In this document: positions 46,770 through 59,999 of the stretch, piece by piece
How the letters are laid out: each line of letters starts with the position of its first letter
How positions within the stretch are numbered: the stretch's first letter is position 1
Assembly: GCF_004115265.2 (NCBI RefSeq)
Contig: NC_046306.1
Coordinates: 12,661,324 to 12,725,323 of the forward strand
DNA length: 64,000 nt
DNA from: Rhinolophus ferrumequinum
Taxonomy: Eukaryota; Chordata; Mammalia; Chiroptera; Rhinolophidae
Direction: 5' to 3'
Made by a program: the position numbers and the translations under genes
Notes under the pieces: model-generated
Seen by the model: only the letters and a program-made list of their open reading frames with translations
Databases searched by the model: none
What the model was told of the DNA's origin: nothing

Positions 46770-46868
46770 GGAAAATTCTTGTGGTGACAGGTCACTCAGC
46801 CATTTCTGGGGAGGCCCCTACAGCACTTCGCACTCATTCAAATCCCACACTCTGAAGGAAGGCGGGAG
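46770..46868 (-). repeat. Inverted repeat, right arm
   Basis: This is the partner of 45860-45958, in the opposite orientation. Similarity stops sharply at both ends. Confidence 0.85.
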
Positions 46869-48009
46869 TATTTTTTTCAGTGAAAACAAAAATAAGAATC
46901 AATGCCCTTGTGAAGCTTACATTTTAGTGATGCAAGACGAATAACAACACAGTAAATTAGCAAAGTACTCTTACATTAGGTGATACGTGCTGTGAAAAAA
47001 AGAAAAAAATACAGTGAAGGAAGGGGAGCAGGGCATTGGGAGGGAGACTTGCTTTTTGATCCATACATTAGGATGAAGAGTCAGCTGCAAAATGAAGAAT
47101 GGGAGTGACTGGATCTGCTCTGGCCTCCCAACCTGTTCTGCAGCTTAAGGCCGGCCCCTTCTCCTCCCTGGGCCTTTTTCCCCATTTGTAAGCGAGGGCT
47201 GCCTACATGACCTCACAGGTCTTTTTAGTTTTTCAGACTCACTGTTTCTCCAAGTATGAACCGTGGGTCAACCTGCATCGGAATCTCTCGAGCCCCAACC
47301 CAGAGCTACTTGATCAGACGCCCCACGAAGTGAGGCACAGGACTTTGCATCCGGGTGTTTCTCATACATCCTCAAATTGGTAAGCATGAATCTGCATCTT
47401 CCTGATTGTTTTCCTGTTGCTTCTTCTAGGTTTCTGATTTCTGTGCAGTCTTTCTGCCCTTGATTCTAATCTGGGGGCACAACCAACAAGCACCCAGCCA
47501 CCTTCAGGCTAATTGACTTGCCCGAAGGCCTTTGAGGCTTAAGTTACACCTGACCGATGAGAACACAGCCAGCCCGTCACCGCTAATGACTGGGTCACAC
47601 CATCCAGATATGGATTTTTCTGAAAACAAGCTCAGAGAATGGTTTTATGGCACCGAGGGTAGCATTTCACCTTCCTGGTCCTTGGTGGCGTAAATAAATT
47701 TTAAATGGCTATCTTGTAGTAAAATAACTGTGGTTCTACAGTTTTGCTACAGCCTGTACCCTGAAGGAGCAAATTCTCAAACCAGCCACGTAGGAAGCGT
47801 GAGCTGTTTTCGCTAGCGACAGGCAATACCACCATTTAGTATCTCACCTATCCCCCCAGGATAAACATCCTCTCTGTACAGTGACTCCCACATCTCTAGA
47901 CCAGAATTCCCCTGGGAACACGTCCAGATCAGATCCTACTGGATCTCGGTCCCTGATGATCTCATATAAATCTGCAACTTACCACATCTAAAACAAAGCT
48001 CTGGGTCCT

Positions 48010-48720
48010 ACCCCTCCCTCATCCCCAAACCTCCTCCCCTTACTTCCCAGCCTTCCTCATCTCAGGAAAGGTACCGCCATCCTCCCAGGTGCTCAAAATC
48101 ATCCCTGACTCTTCCCTTTCCCCCACCCGCATCCAATCCTTGGATCTAATCTCTGAAATACTGGTACAACTCAAATCCAACAACTACTTTTTTCCATCTC
48201 CACCTCCAACCCACTAGCATCGCACAGCAACAAACATAATTAAAAATACAAAAATGAACCAGATCACATCACCTCATGTTTCCTAGTGCACTTAGAATAA
48301 AATCCAACAAAAAGGCCCACTTCTCTGGCCCCGTCGTGCCCCCCACCCGTTATCTACCACGCTCCCCTTTGCTTAGGACCCGCTAGCCACGCTTTACTGC
48401 AGCTCCTCACATAGGCCACTCTGTTCCTGGCCTCAGAGGCTATGCAGTTAATGACCCTTCTGCCCAGTTCTGCCTTGTCCTTTAGGCTTTAGCTCAGATG
48501 TCCACTCCTCAGAGAATTCGAGCAAGCCTTCTCTGACCATCGTATCTAGAAAGTCGCCTCCTCTCCATCATTCTCCATCTCAGCCCCTGGTTCTATTTCC
48601 TTCAAAACAGTCATGGCCTGTGGGAACCATCAGTGTTGATGTGTTTGCTCATCTCTCGTACTGGGATGAAAGTTCTACGAAGGCAGCAACTTTGTCTTGG
48701 TCACTGTGCTGAGTGTAATA
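48010..48720 (+). repeat. L2-like LINE fragment
   Basis: Blocks such as 'cagatcacatcacctcatg', 'gcacttagaataaaatccaa', 'ggctttagctcagatgtcca' and 'agcaagccttctctgacca' follow the order of the L2 3' region. The copy is diverged. Confidence 0.65.
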
Positions 48721-49639
48721 CGGGCTGAAGGAACGATCGCCCTTCATTTCCGGTCAAACAGTAAAGGAAGCCACAGAATCCAGGGAGCGGGCGACCCCAC
48801 CGCCCCTAGCACCACCTCAGGTAACAGGCCCCGTCCCCACTGAGGTGCTGAGAAGACTCGGATTGGAACAAAGGAGTGAGTTCTGCCTTCAAAGAACTGA
48901 CATTCCTTTCAGCATTCTTTCGAAATCAAAAGAAGTCTCTCTTCACTTGATTAAAATTTCCGTGTTTTATACAAAGCAGGTCTCCAATCCTTGCTTAGCT
49001 CTAAAGGACATGTCCAATGTAAATTTCTTTTTTTCCCCGACAAAAAAGAACTCCTACTACAAGAAACACACTATGGAAAGAAGAAGATCAAACGAACAGA
49101 CGTGATCTTTCTGGACAAGACATGATCTCTCTGAATGCCAAGCACAGATTCGCAGGCTCGTTGCTGCAGGTAGGCTGTGCTGGAGAGAACAGACCCCACC
49201 CTGGGATTTTGGGCTCTCTTCCTGGGAGAGGTCACAGACAGAAGGAGAGACTAAAAGAAGCCTCTCACTCATGGTTATGTAGAATCCCCTGACCGCCTGG
49301 GTGCTAATCAACACTTCAGTCTTGGGGGAAAATGGAAAAGGGTGGGCTCTGAGTCTGACAGGTGGTACTGACATTTGGCGGTTGTCCTCACTCACTGCTG
49401 TCTGACGGACACCTCGGCCTCACTCAGCGTTGCCTTTTATCCTGTCTGATGATGTGGTCGGAGGTCTGAACAAGTAAAGGCAACAACGTATGTGCGGGAG
49501 AGAGAGAGAGATCTTAAAAAATGAGGCTTCCGGAAATGTGCTGTATCTAAAGCAGGCATTATTTCAGTCTGAAATTCAGCCTTTCCCCGTTTCAGCAGGA
49601 TCCAGGGCTGACTTACTACTGATTCTACAGAGACATGGA

Positions 49640-50430
49640 GAAATATGTTAATTACTTGAGCACATGCCATGTGTTCGGCCCTGAGCCAAGCATTTTGTCG
49701 ACACGGTTTCATTTAACCATCTGTAAGGTAACTATCATTACTGTCCTTTCACAGACGAGGTTAATGAGGATTAGAGCCAGCAAGTCATTTCCCCAAAGTG
49801 ACACAGCAAGGAGTTGGGAGCGACGTATAATCCCCACGGGAAGGGTTTCTGGAAACGGGTGTGTGTGAGTGACAAATGTGGGGCAACTGGGAGAATTACA
49901 AATTTCGCTGACATTAACTACACCTGATTGTCCCTCACATTCCAAAATGCCACTGCTGGCAATGACGGTGATTTGGGGCAAGTTCCGTGACTTCTCTGGG
50001 ATTTGGTTTCCTCCTTTGTAAAACAGGGATGAATGACGCTGCCTTTCCTCATGTGAAAATGCCAAGTGCCTACTATGTGCATGGCCGTGAAACTGAGGTG
50101 CCGTGACTCAACTCAAGGCTGCTGAACACGATTCAAATCTAATTAACCAATTTTACTGGCAGCGCCACGAGGCCAGGAACACTGCTGGGTAACGTGAGAA
50201 TAAAAGGTGGTATCTGTTGGAGAAGCGGCTGGGTTTAGGGGCAGGAGCACTGGCGCTGAGTCAGAGGGACCTGGGCTCCCTGGGAGCTCTGCCCTTGGTA
50301 GCGGGATGCCCGTGGGTAAGTCATCTAATATGTGCCTCATGGTCCCCATTTTTCAGTAGACAGTAACAGTATGTCTCCTACGGGGAAGCTGTGAGGCTTG
50401 GCGGTGTGGGCAAAATGTATTAACGTAGTG
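49640..50430. repeat. MIR SINE group
   Basis: A reverse copy lies at about 49640-49830 ('cctttcacagacgaggttaa', 'gcaagtcatttccccaaagt'). Plus copies lie at about 49950-50095 ('ttggtttcctcctttgtaaa') and 50240-50430 ('gggtaagtcatctaat'). Confidence 0.6.
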
Positions 50431-52744
50431 TTTGGTGCACACCAGAAAGAAAGGGGAGAAGTGGGAGCTACCACCTTAAGTCCTTCCTTGGAAAATGGAG
50501 TAACAATTATAAATAGTAGCTGCTGTTGCTGATGAGCTCCAGCTACGGTGCAGGACGCACACCACACACAGAGGAGTCGGCAGTGGCCTCCGTGGGAGAA
50601 ACCCCACATCAGATGACTCTGGCTTGTTTCCTCTGGGCCAGACCACAGCAAAATCTCAGATTCCAGCACTGGTCTGAATACAGAAGGCTGATGGGAACTG
50701 ATTTCTTCTCACGTAACTTTAGAAACTGTGAAATTCTGAGTTACACAGTACCGTTGCACAACTGCCTGGATAAAAACTGAGAAGATGTGGCTGATGTTTC
50801 ATCACAAGTGACAGGTAACTTACGGGAATTACACTGACAATGAACACATTAGAATGTGTAGCAGAGCTTCCTCCTGCCTGGGCCACAAGGCCCACAGTGA
50901 ACAAACAGGTCCGGTCCTCATCCCAGGTACAGGGTTTACACCTATTTCAAAGTTCTGCTTCTCTGCTGCTAGAGACCCTCACCTCAGAAGTCTATTGTGC
51001 AAGCAGTGTCATGAGATGTTCCTAAAAAAACCATCAACGAGAGACATGTCAAAGCTTTAAGGACAAGCTTCCACTCTATACAGACTGTACTGAGCACTCA
51101 CCATTCTGTGTCCAGTGTCACAAACAGGGTTTCTTAAACACACACCCTTCTGGACAGGTGAGTCAAGCTGAGGCCCTGTCACAGATGTTTTACGGTGGCT
51201 AACAAGAAGGAAAGAACACACCTTTGGAATTTAGCAAGATGACAAGGAAGCTTGACAGAAGCTAAAAAGTCAAATGAAGCCACTGCATACCTTCAACACC
51301 AGCCCTAGAAGGTGGGCAATGGAGAGAAGGTACAACAGTCAGTCAAAAGGCACCGAGGGCACTGACTTTGTTCCACCAAAGATACTCTTTCTTGTCTCTG
51401 TCTAGGAGTGGATTCTAGACTGGGAGAGGTGACTCCAGTAAGGTAAGATTTGTAGGTGATGCAATAATCTCTCAGCAGATGAGTGAGCAGATAGTCAAGC
51501 GTAAAAGCAAGGACGCTGACAATTAAATCACAACTTGAGTGGATTAAGTAAATACCAAACCATTCAGTTTCAAAAGATACTGCTCTGTAAGTGAACCTTG
51601 TGAGAATTTTAATGAGAGATTTCCTCTGATTCAAATTATGGTCATGCCAAATTATGCTTTCGTCATCAGGCCCTTATACAATCCCCCTCATGCTTTTCCA
51701 ATAAGGAAGAAAAGTTATAAAACTATTATCAATTAGAGATTCCTTCAATTCCATTTTGAGTTTATGATGACTTCAAATCAATACATGGAACTGTTATCAG
51801 AATTCCAACCAAAGAAAACATGACTGCCTATATATAAAATATATACCAAGAAGACTGGAATGAAATGCAGACTGAAAGCCTGGGTAAAACAAAGAGATCT
51901 GGCTCAGGGAGGCCTGGTGATAGGACGAGAGCTCAGACATGGGCCCGACGACTGGTCTCAACCAACCTGAACACTGAATCCAGACAGTCTCCCACCTAGA
52001 GAGGGCTCTGTATGTGTGTGTTGAAGTGCATGATTTGATAAATGGTATAAACAAAAAGACAAAAAGCAAAAGATTTTTTCTTTGAACACTGAGGTTTACC
52101 TATAATATAAAGTATGTTACTTGCATACTGTTAGTAATAATAAATATGGACGTGATTTATGGAAAATTATCCTTCAAGTCACGTGACAAAATTCATTTTT
52201 GAAGTAGTACTTTTGCATGCTTAGAATTTACTCCAACTCTGTTCTGCCATGAACCTTCACAACTTCCTCATCACGCACCTGCTCTTTTGTTGTTCCTATT
52301 TTGTTTTTGTTCTGTGAGTTTTCTAATAGCCTTTGGCCAAAGGTAATAAAGTTTTGGCCAAACCAAGATTTTTTCTTACCACCATGACTCTGGCTTTTCC
52401 CAGAAAGAACCCATAGGAAATTTCACACCTCAAATACAAAAGAATAATGGGTCTCACGATGCACTGCACTGCTCCTACATAACATTAAATCTTTAATTAT
52501 CAAGATGCAGGGAGTACCTGCTCTGTGTCAGACACATGTGGTAGGCCTGGCTTGGGGGCAGGAGTAGGGGGGCAGATGATAGGGGTGGTGGGTGAGTCAG
52601 GGTGCGTACGGGCCAAAACAGTATACATAGCAGGACCCCTTTAAGACGTGGAGACAGACGAGGTAGGTAAGGCATGAAAACAAGCTCCCACCTGAGGCCT
52701 GCTGAGTCAGTACCTGACGATGCTGATAGTGAGAAGAGCTGCTT

Positions 52745-52945
52745 TAACCGAGCGCCAGGTTAGGTACTGTGCTCAGCACTTTACAAGCATTAGAACAGTC
52801 TGGGAAGTAAGTGGTATTAGCCCATCCCACAGAGGTGGAAACTGAGGCTTAGGGGGATACAGGAATTTGCCCATGGCCCCAGAGCCAGGAAGTGTAAGTG
52901 GCTGAGTTAGAGGTGAGCCCCAGCATGTCCGACTGCAAAGCCTCA
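52745..52945 (-). repeat. MIR SINE (reverse)
   Basis: The match is 'taggtactgtgctcagcact', 'gtggaaactgaggcttaggg', 'tgcccatggccccagagcca'. Confidence 0.8.
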
Positions 52946-54674
52946 GCCAACTCCGTGTCAAGGCAACATGTGCTACAGGAGATGAGAGAAGACACCCCTG
53001 TGGTCAGAGCCTCTGAGAGAAAGAGCTTGCCATTTTATACAGTTAGAGTGCAAACAAGGGCCACTCACTCTAACTCGGGGAAAAGTCTGAACTGTAGAAT
53101 TTTTACAAATGAACAAATCTCCATTTTCAAGGAACCACCACCACACTTGAGATATAAAGGAATAATAAAATTAGGTTAAGTAAATGAAAGGATATCTGAG
53201 TTCTTTTGTCAGTATTACCATAGCTCCTCCAAATTCCTTCAGGTGCCATACTTTCCAACCTCCATGCTTCTGCTGAATATAATGCTCCCTGTCTTAGCTT
53301 CGGGAATGCCCATTCAACCTTCCAGTCCTGCCCAAGCTCCTGCTCCTCTCTCTTTCCGGCTACCTTTTCCTTTTACGAAAGTGGGAGCTATTTCAGAGTA
53401 GGAACTACATCTAATATAGTTTCAGAGTGTCAGGCCAGCAGAAAAGAGTTCTCAATAAATATTTAACAAAGAAATATACCCTTAATCATTAAGCCCTGAC
53501 TTGAAATGGATACTGACGTTTTACTGGGTTCCCTCCATTATTAGTAAGACGCTGAGCTTTTCAGAAGCTTTGAAAATACGTAATCAATACAAAAGCCTAA
53601 GAGTATAAGTTTATTAATAAGGTTACGTCAATTACTCCAAACTCAAAACGAACAGCTCATCCAGTGTCCTCACTGCCATAAAGGTACACGGAAAACAAGG
53701 ACATAAAAATTCGTTCTAGTCTTGGTTGCTGATGATTGCTCTTGAAGAAAAAGTCTATTTGAAAGGTTTTTAAAAATGAACAAGTCTCGTTATTTCACAC
53801 TTGATAAAGCCACACTGTGAGAGGACAACTTTCAGGAAGTTAGCAAACACATAGTTTAGAATACTTACACCTCCTAGAGGAACTGTAAATGTCTAAAGAA
53901 GGTAGAGCGCAAGAACACAGCGTGTTAGCTCCCGCTATTTGAAAGCACTCAAGGGTGACGTCAAAAGTGTCATCATTCTTGCGGGGATATTAATCTTTCA
54001 GAAGGTTAAGAAAACCTAAACACCGAGCTGCTGTTTTAATGTAGCTTAATAATTCAGGAAAAGGGCGAGCTGATCACATAAGAACCCCTGTAAGTTGTGC
54101 CTCTGGACACTTTCTCAGGCTGGAAATTTCCAAGATAACAAAGAGGCTGGGCTTTTCTCTCTTCTCTTGCCAAATGAAAGAAGCCCAAAGAATCCTGAGC
54201 AAACCTGAAAGCTAACAAACAAATTGATCTCACTTTACTTAATAGAGGGAGTCTTAAAAGGTATCTTCAGACCAAATAGGATCCAATTTAAATACACTAA
54301 AAGAACAAAATGTTTACAGAAAACTGGAGAATCCAAAGAAAGTTCCCTGAGTAAGCTGTTTTGCGGGCCTAAATTTTTACAGTTTGGACTTTCTTAAACT
54401 GGGAAAACTTGTACGGGAACAGCACTCAATTTCTGGAAAGTGTATACAACGTCTGTAAGTAAGCCCTACTGCTGGGAAAGTCCATGTAATGAAGGGTCAG
54501 AGATTTACAACCTGAAGACCCCAAAGTAAATATTCTCTCAATATCCTTTGAGAGAGAAAGGAATTCTGCAACAAAAGCAGACAAGGGCTCTCTGCAAGGC
54601 ACATCAGAATATTTCTGCAATGGCCTCAAGTCTTGGGACCTGAGTCCCCTGCCGTGTCAAAAACATAAATCAGG

Positions 54675-54689
54675 TCTGGACGGGGGGGG

Positions 54690-54737
<48 letters not shown>
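54675..54737. repeat. (G)n(TG)n microsatellite
   Basis: A run of about 10 G is followed by about 24 TG units. Confidence 0.95.
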
Positions 54738-55139
54738 AATACTTTCAATTCTACCAGAAACACGTAACTGTTAAATAGGGACTTTTCTGATTCTTTTATT
54801 TGTCTGATTTAAGATTGCCTAAAAAAGATGGTTCATTCCTATTCTGTAAAAGTATTAATGTGTATATGTCCTAGATACTTTGGGATCACCCTTTATTCTT
54901 TTCAACAAGTGTTTAACTGGTATGAATAATCAAATGTGACTTAATTTATTCCATGGTGATACTTTTCAAACGTGTATAAATTCATACCAGGAAAGTTCTT
55001 TGTCAAGACCACGTGTCCTAGTTTTCTGACTCAGAAAGGATGATCACCATCTTCCTAGCGGTATGTTCATCTAAATTCAGTTAAAAACACACAGCTTCTC
55101 TGGTATGAAACTGTTCTTTAAAATATAAATTCACGTATT

Positions 55140-55470
55140 CAAAAGCTAATGCTCAATGGCAAGGATCAACAAAACCAAAAGCTGGTTCTCTCAAATGAGT
55201 TCAGGGGGAAAAAAAAATAAAAGAAAAACCTCTGAGAAATTTGATCAAGAAAAAAAGAAACATATATTAGGAATGAAAGGCAAGCTAGAATTACAAGTTT
55301 TAAGACCCAAAACTTTATGCCAAAATATTAAAAAACTTAGATGAAATCAAGATTTCTAGGGGGCAAAAACAACAACAACAACCCTAGACTTATCTGGAAT
55401 AAAACCAAAAAGATTATGGACCAGGAATTCTGGACCACAAGAATAAAGCGGGAGGAGATGGATTGTTAAA
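55140..55470 (+). repeat. L1 ORF2 fragment
   Basis: The match is 'gatcaacaaaaccaaaagct', 'tttgatcaagaaaaaaag', 'tatgccaaaatattaaaaaa'. These blocks lie in L1 ORF2 order. The bat SINE is inserted just after it. Confidence 0.65.
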
Positions 55471-55480
55471 AATGTATACT

Positions 55481-55950
55481 GGGGCCGGCCTGGTGGCTCA
55501 GGTGGTTAGAGCTCCATGCTCCTAACTCCGAAGGCTGCCGGTTCGATTCCCACATGGGCCAGGGCGCTCTCAACCACAAGGTTGCCAGTTCAATTCCTCG
55601 AGTCCCGCAAGGGATGGTGGGCAGCGCCCCCTGCAACTAAAATTGAACACGGCACCTTGAGCTGAGCTGCCGCTGAGCTCCTGGATGGCTCAGTTGGTTG
55701 GAGCACATCCTCTCAACCACAAGGTTGCTGGTGGGCTGTGCCCCCTGCAACTAGAAAACAGCAACTGGACCTGGAGCTGAGCTGCACCCTCCATAACTAA
55801 GACTGAAAGGACAACAACTTGAAGCTGAACGGCACCCTCCACAACTAAGATTGACAGGACAACAACTTGACTTGGAAAAAAGGCCTGGAAGTACACACTG
55901 TTCCCCAATAAAGTCCTGTTCCCCTTCCCCAATAAAATCTTTAAAAAAAA
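55481..55950 (+). mobile_element. Bat dimeric tRNA-type SINE with intact target-site duplication
   Basis: The element starts GGGGCCGGCCTGGTGGCTCA, has an A-box region (TGGCTCAGGTGGTTAGAG) and a B box (GGTTCGATTCC), then a second head beginning GGATGGCTCAGTTGGTTGG. A 'ccccctgcaactagaaaaca' body follows, then a tail with CCCCAATAAA and poly-A. The 13-base duplication (AAAAATGTATACT) flanks it at about 55468-55480 and 55951-55963. The intact duplication implies a fairly young insertion. Confidence 0.9.
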
Positions 55951-56051
55951 AAAAATGTATACTGAAACGACAGCGCTACAGAGGATGAAATAATCTTTGA
56001 AAATAGAGACAACCATGATGATATTGAGCAATGGTGCTTCCCCTATAAACC

Positions 56052-56067
56052 GGGGGGGGGGGGGGGA
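56052..56067. repeat. Poly-G tract
   Basis: A run of about 15 G in the STK4 intron. It is a likely spot of length variation. Confidence 0.8.
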
Positions 56068-56359
56068 AAGAAAAGTGAACTCCCAATTCCCAGTTCTGGC
56101 GCCATGACAGACTACTGAGATAACTCCCCAAACTTCCTCCTGTGAAAAGGGAAGTCTCTAGGCGCCAGAAACATTGTAAGTATGCCCACCCCATTTTATT
56201 ATAATGCTAACGTTATTTCCAGTCAACCTAGAAGACATAAAGGTAGGGCAGAAGCACGAGCAGAAGCCTTGCCAATGTGGCCTGGTGAGTGGGCAGGATT
56301 TAAGAACTCATTGTATAACGATTACAGTAAGAGTAAGAATTATATAAACCGGCATTTAC

Positions 56360-56560
56360 AAACACTTATTAAGCATTATTAGCTGGTCACTATGTTAAGC
56401 ACTTCCATGTATTATCTCTTTTGATTTTCATTAAATCTTACAGCTATAATGATTGACCTGATTCTATAGATGGGAAATTTGAGGTGTGCAGAATTTTATA
56501 ATTTGTCTGAGGTGCAGGCCCCAATTGGCAGAGACCAAAATTGAATCTGGTTCTATCTGA
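56360..56560 (-). repeat. MIR SINE (reverse)
   Basis: The match is 'ttattagctggtcactatgt', 'ttctatagatgggaaatttg', 'ccaaaattgaatctggttct'. Confidence 0.65.
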
Positions 56561-58060
56561 CTCTAGTCTGTACTTTTAATGAAACATCACCCAAAATCTA
56601 CCCTTGGTCAGGTGCTTTCACACTTGTAATCTTAGTTATAGAGAGAATGATGTGCAAAGACACCAGCAACGCAGCACTGAATACACAGATTAGCCAAGAT
56701 TTAGTTGCTCGCCTTGGTAACAATGAGTTAGCACAAGGCTGGCAAGGTTTACTCAAGTCACGTTACCGTAATACTCATCTCCATCTGTAAAATGGAAAAG
56801 CCAGATAATCCCAACCAATTGTCTGTAGAGTTTCTGTGAGAAATAATCAAAATAAGCACATGGGTAGCAGAAGTTTCCTGGGGCCAAATTTTGGCTGCGA
56901 TAAAAAAAACACAGCATCTTCCTGCGGAGCTTTTAAGCAACATGAACTATTTCCCAACTTGTGGAATTCCCCCTTCTTCGCAGCAATGACCAGAAGTGGT
57001 CAAGAAAACTTTGGGTGATGCCTCTTGTTGGAGGTGTAACAGGAGTTAGAGCACATGCCCGTTAAGGCCCCGTTCTGTTCTGAAAGCCTGTATTTCTATG
57101 AGTGACACAGTACTGGAACAGCTTACCGAGCGAGATGATGGCTTTTAGGAATTCAAGACAGATGCCACTTGTCAACTGTGCTTTCAGGGAAGCCACGTGG
57201 AAGTGACCGAGGGACAGCCATTTCTAGGGCCTGGGGTGCCAAGATACTATTTGCAGGTCTTAGGATCCATTTCTGACCTTCTGTTCTAAGTTATCTACAT
57301 CTAAATTATTTCTTATCACTATTCATATTGTCTACCCAAATTCACAACACCCAAGGTCTGGATTCAGCTCTTTGGTTCACCATGTGTTTGAGATAAAAAT
57401 CACCCTATATTTTAAAAGCAGAGAATAATTGGCCACGAAGAGTGAACTTGAAAGAAAAAGGAGGCCAAGTAGTCTGAGAACCAAACAAAGGAAATGAGAA
57501 ATAGGGTCAAGCTCACACAGGCTGCTGCCATTTTAAGCAACCTCCTGGGTCACAAACCACCGGCATTTAAGTCTTGCTCTCAGCGCCATTTCCATAACTA
57601 AGTTAAAAACCAAGCTCAAATCAGCCAGCCCGATTCACCCAGCAGAGCCAGGCTACTGTGACTTGAGACAAAGACGACATTCATGTGCCATGTGGTTTCT
57701 CAGAAAGCATATCTCAACAGCAGGTTTCCCTGGCAGTTTTGGACACATATTTCTTTTTCAGACTGCTGTTCTTGGCTGGTTTTCTGAAAGTGAAAAGTAC
57801 AAGATCTCATTATATTCCCAAGTACAAATGAATTCAGCCTTAACATACTTTCAACGCGGCTTTACAGGAAAAACAAGAAATTTGAAACAAAAATAGTATA
57901 CCCTGTCAAGAACAATTTAGGATAGTCTTCTCACCAGAAAGTCCTCCGCATGATTATTACCTCAGTAAAGGTCCATTAACATGCAACTGCTGTTTATCCT
58001 GGCGAGCTCCTGGGCGTTCACGTGGCCACAGGAGGGTCGGAGACTGAAATACTCGGCTCG

Positions 58061-58266
58061 GTCTCCATTCATCTTTCTTCCAGCACAGGATTATGAAAAG
58101 GAACTCATCAAAGAAAGATGAAAAAGCAAACAAGCATGGAGATCGTCCAGAACAGAATGGCAGAAGCCTGAGAATACAGGGTCTGATGTTTAATATCCTA
58201 GAGTCACACACTCGACAGACAAAAAAAACCAACCACAGAAGCAAACACCAGACTTCAGCTCCTAAA
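58061..58266 (+). repeat. Intron direct duplication, copy A
   Basis: About 205 bases repeated in direct orientation at 60189-60397, at roughly 85-88% identity by eye. Both start at the 'tccatt...ctttcttccagcacagg' block and end at 'ttcagctcctaaa' or 'ctcagctcctaaa'. I do not recognise the family. Copy A lies in unique-looking sequence. Confidence 0.85.
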
Positions 58267-58369
58267 CCGGTAGTTGACAAGAAAGACGGCCTGGCCTAGT
58301 AAGTTAGAATGATCTAACGGCAACCTAACTCCAGCCAAAAAAGTTCCAAATACTAAACACCAGATAAAT

Positions 58370-58740
58370 GGAGAAGAGTTAAGTCAATCAAACTAATATA
58401 ATGTGATAGACTATTTGGTAGCCAACAAAAGAGATGATCATATAAATGTGTTTAATGATATGAGAAAATGTTTACGATACAGTAAGTGAAAAAAAATCAA
58501 GACATTGTATTACACATATGGAATGATCTCATACGGTCATATATATTATGATATATACATGTACAATAATATGTAAGTATACAAAAACTGGAGGCAAATG
58601 TATTAAAATGTAAAAACTGTGATTATTGCTGGCGGTGGTGGAATTGTAAGAGAAATGCTCTTCTCTAAGCTTTTCTTCAATTTCTAAACTTTCTACGATG
58701 GGCATGTATTCTTTTTACAACGAAGAGGGGGAAAAAAGAG
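58370..58740 (+). repeat. L1 3' end
   Basis: The order 'agtaagtgaaaaaaaatcaa', 'aaaaactggaggcaaatgta', 'tttctacgatgggcatgtat' is that of an old L1 3' UTR. Confidence 0.75.
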
Positions 58741-58794
58741 CATTGCAACATCCTAGAAGAGCAAATCAACTCTAAAAAAGAGGACGAAAAATAA

Positions 58795-58985
58795 CATTTA
58801 TTAAGTGCTTCCTCTAGGCCAGGCACTGTCCTAAGTGCTTTACCTGTATTATCTCACTTGATATTTAAAACAGCCCTATGAGATAGGTGTGACTTTTATC
58901 CATATTTGATAGGTACGGAAATCGAAGGTTAGCCAGGTGACATAATAGGTGGAGAAGATGGGCTGAACCCTAACAGAGTGGCTCT
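58795..58985 (-). repeat. MIR SINE (reverse)
   Basis: The match is 'tttattaagtgcttcctcta', 'ggccaggcactgtcctaagt', 'gctttacctgtattatctca', 'gataggtacggaaatcgaag'. Confidence 0.8.
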
Positions 58986-59999
58986 GGAGGTTTTAACCAC
59001 AGGGCCTTCACCCCAAGGCAGAATCTGCCTTCCTTACAGGAGGCTGGACTTAAAAACAAGCATCGATGATAAAACCTACTCTGAGAGACACTACAATAAT
59101 TTAGGAGAATATGGCTACAAAAGAGGAACCTGCCAAGGCACTACACTGCTCAGGTACATTCTTAAACTGGACGAACTGAAAAGCACCTCTAACTGAAGTG
59201 ATAAAGAGAAGATCTGTGAAAGAGCCACACACACGACTGGTGAAAATACACCAGTACAACAAATGCAATCCACAGCTAAATTCTACAATACAGAGAAGGC
59301 TGGAAAACACTGTCAAAGAAAGACTCCTGGTATCTATTCATCAAATGGCCAAGAGAAAAAAAATACACGCATTTTAAAGACACAATAGTAGGACTTGGTC
59401 GGAGAGGATTTGAATTGGCTCCACCCTCAAAACAACAGCCCCCAACAAGAGACACTGCCCATTGGAGGCTAGAGAATAGAAAGAAACTTATGAGAAAAAT
59501 AAAAAGCATTGTACATGATGCCAAATGATACCATCTGCCACCAGCCTAGGAGGACCCCTGACTCTTTTTTCAGTCCAGCTCTGAAGGCCTTTTCAGAAAT
59601 AATCAATTTTGCTTGGCAAAAAGGCATCAAGACATAGAAGTACTTTGGATCAAATTCTGTGGAATCAGCCTATTTGAGATGCATTCAAGTGAATGCCAAA
59701 ACCAATATGGTGTTCTGTTCACAGCTCCTTTCTAGAGGCTTTAAAAGCAGAAATATTGAAACTCAGAGGTAAAAGTGGAAACTTTCTATCTATAAAAACA
59801 AGCCACTTTCAGATACCAGAAGATATCAAGATTTGGTAACTCCAAATTCACCGTGTATATTAAAAATTGTTGGTTGTTAGGAAAATTGGCTAGCTGTTTA
59901 GAAATACATGAAGCTGGATTATTATCACTACCTCACTTTTTACACCAAGACAAATTCCAGACAGAATACCAAAAAAGAAAAAAAAATCTAAAACAAAGT

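Noticed and set aside
58093-58299. Lys-rich 68-codon frame inside duplication copy A
   Set aside because: Copy B does not keep the frame over its length, and the protein resembles nothing I know.
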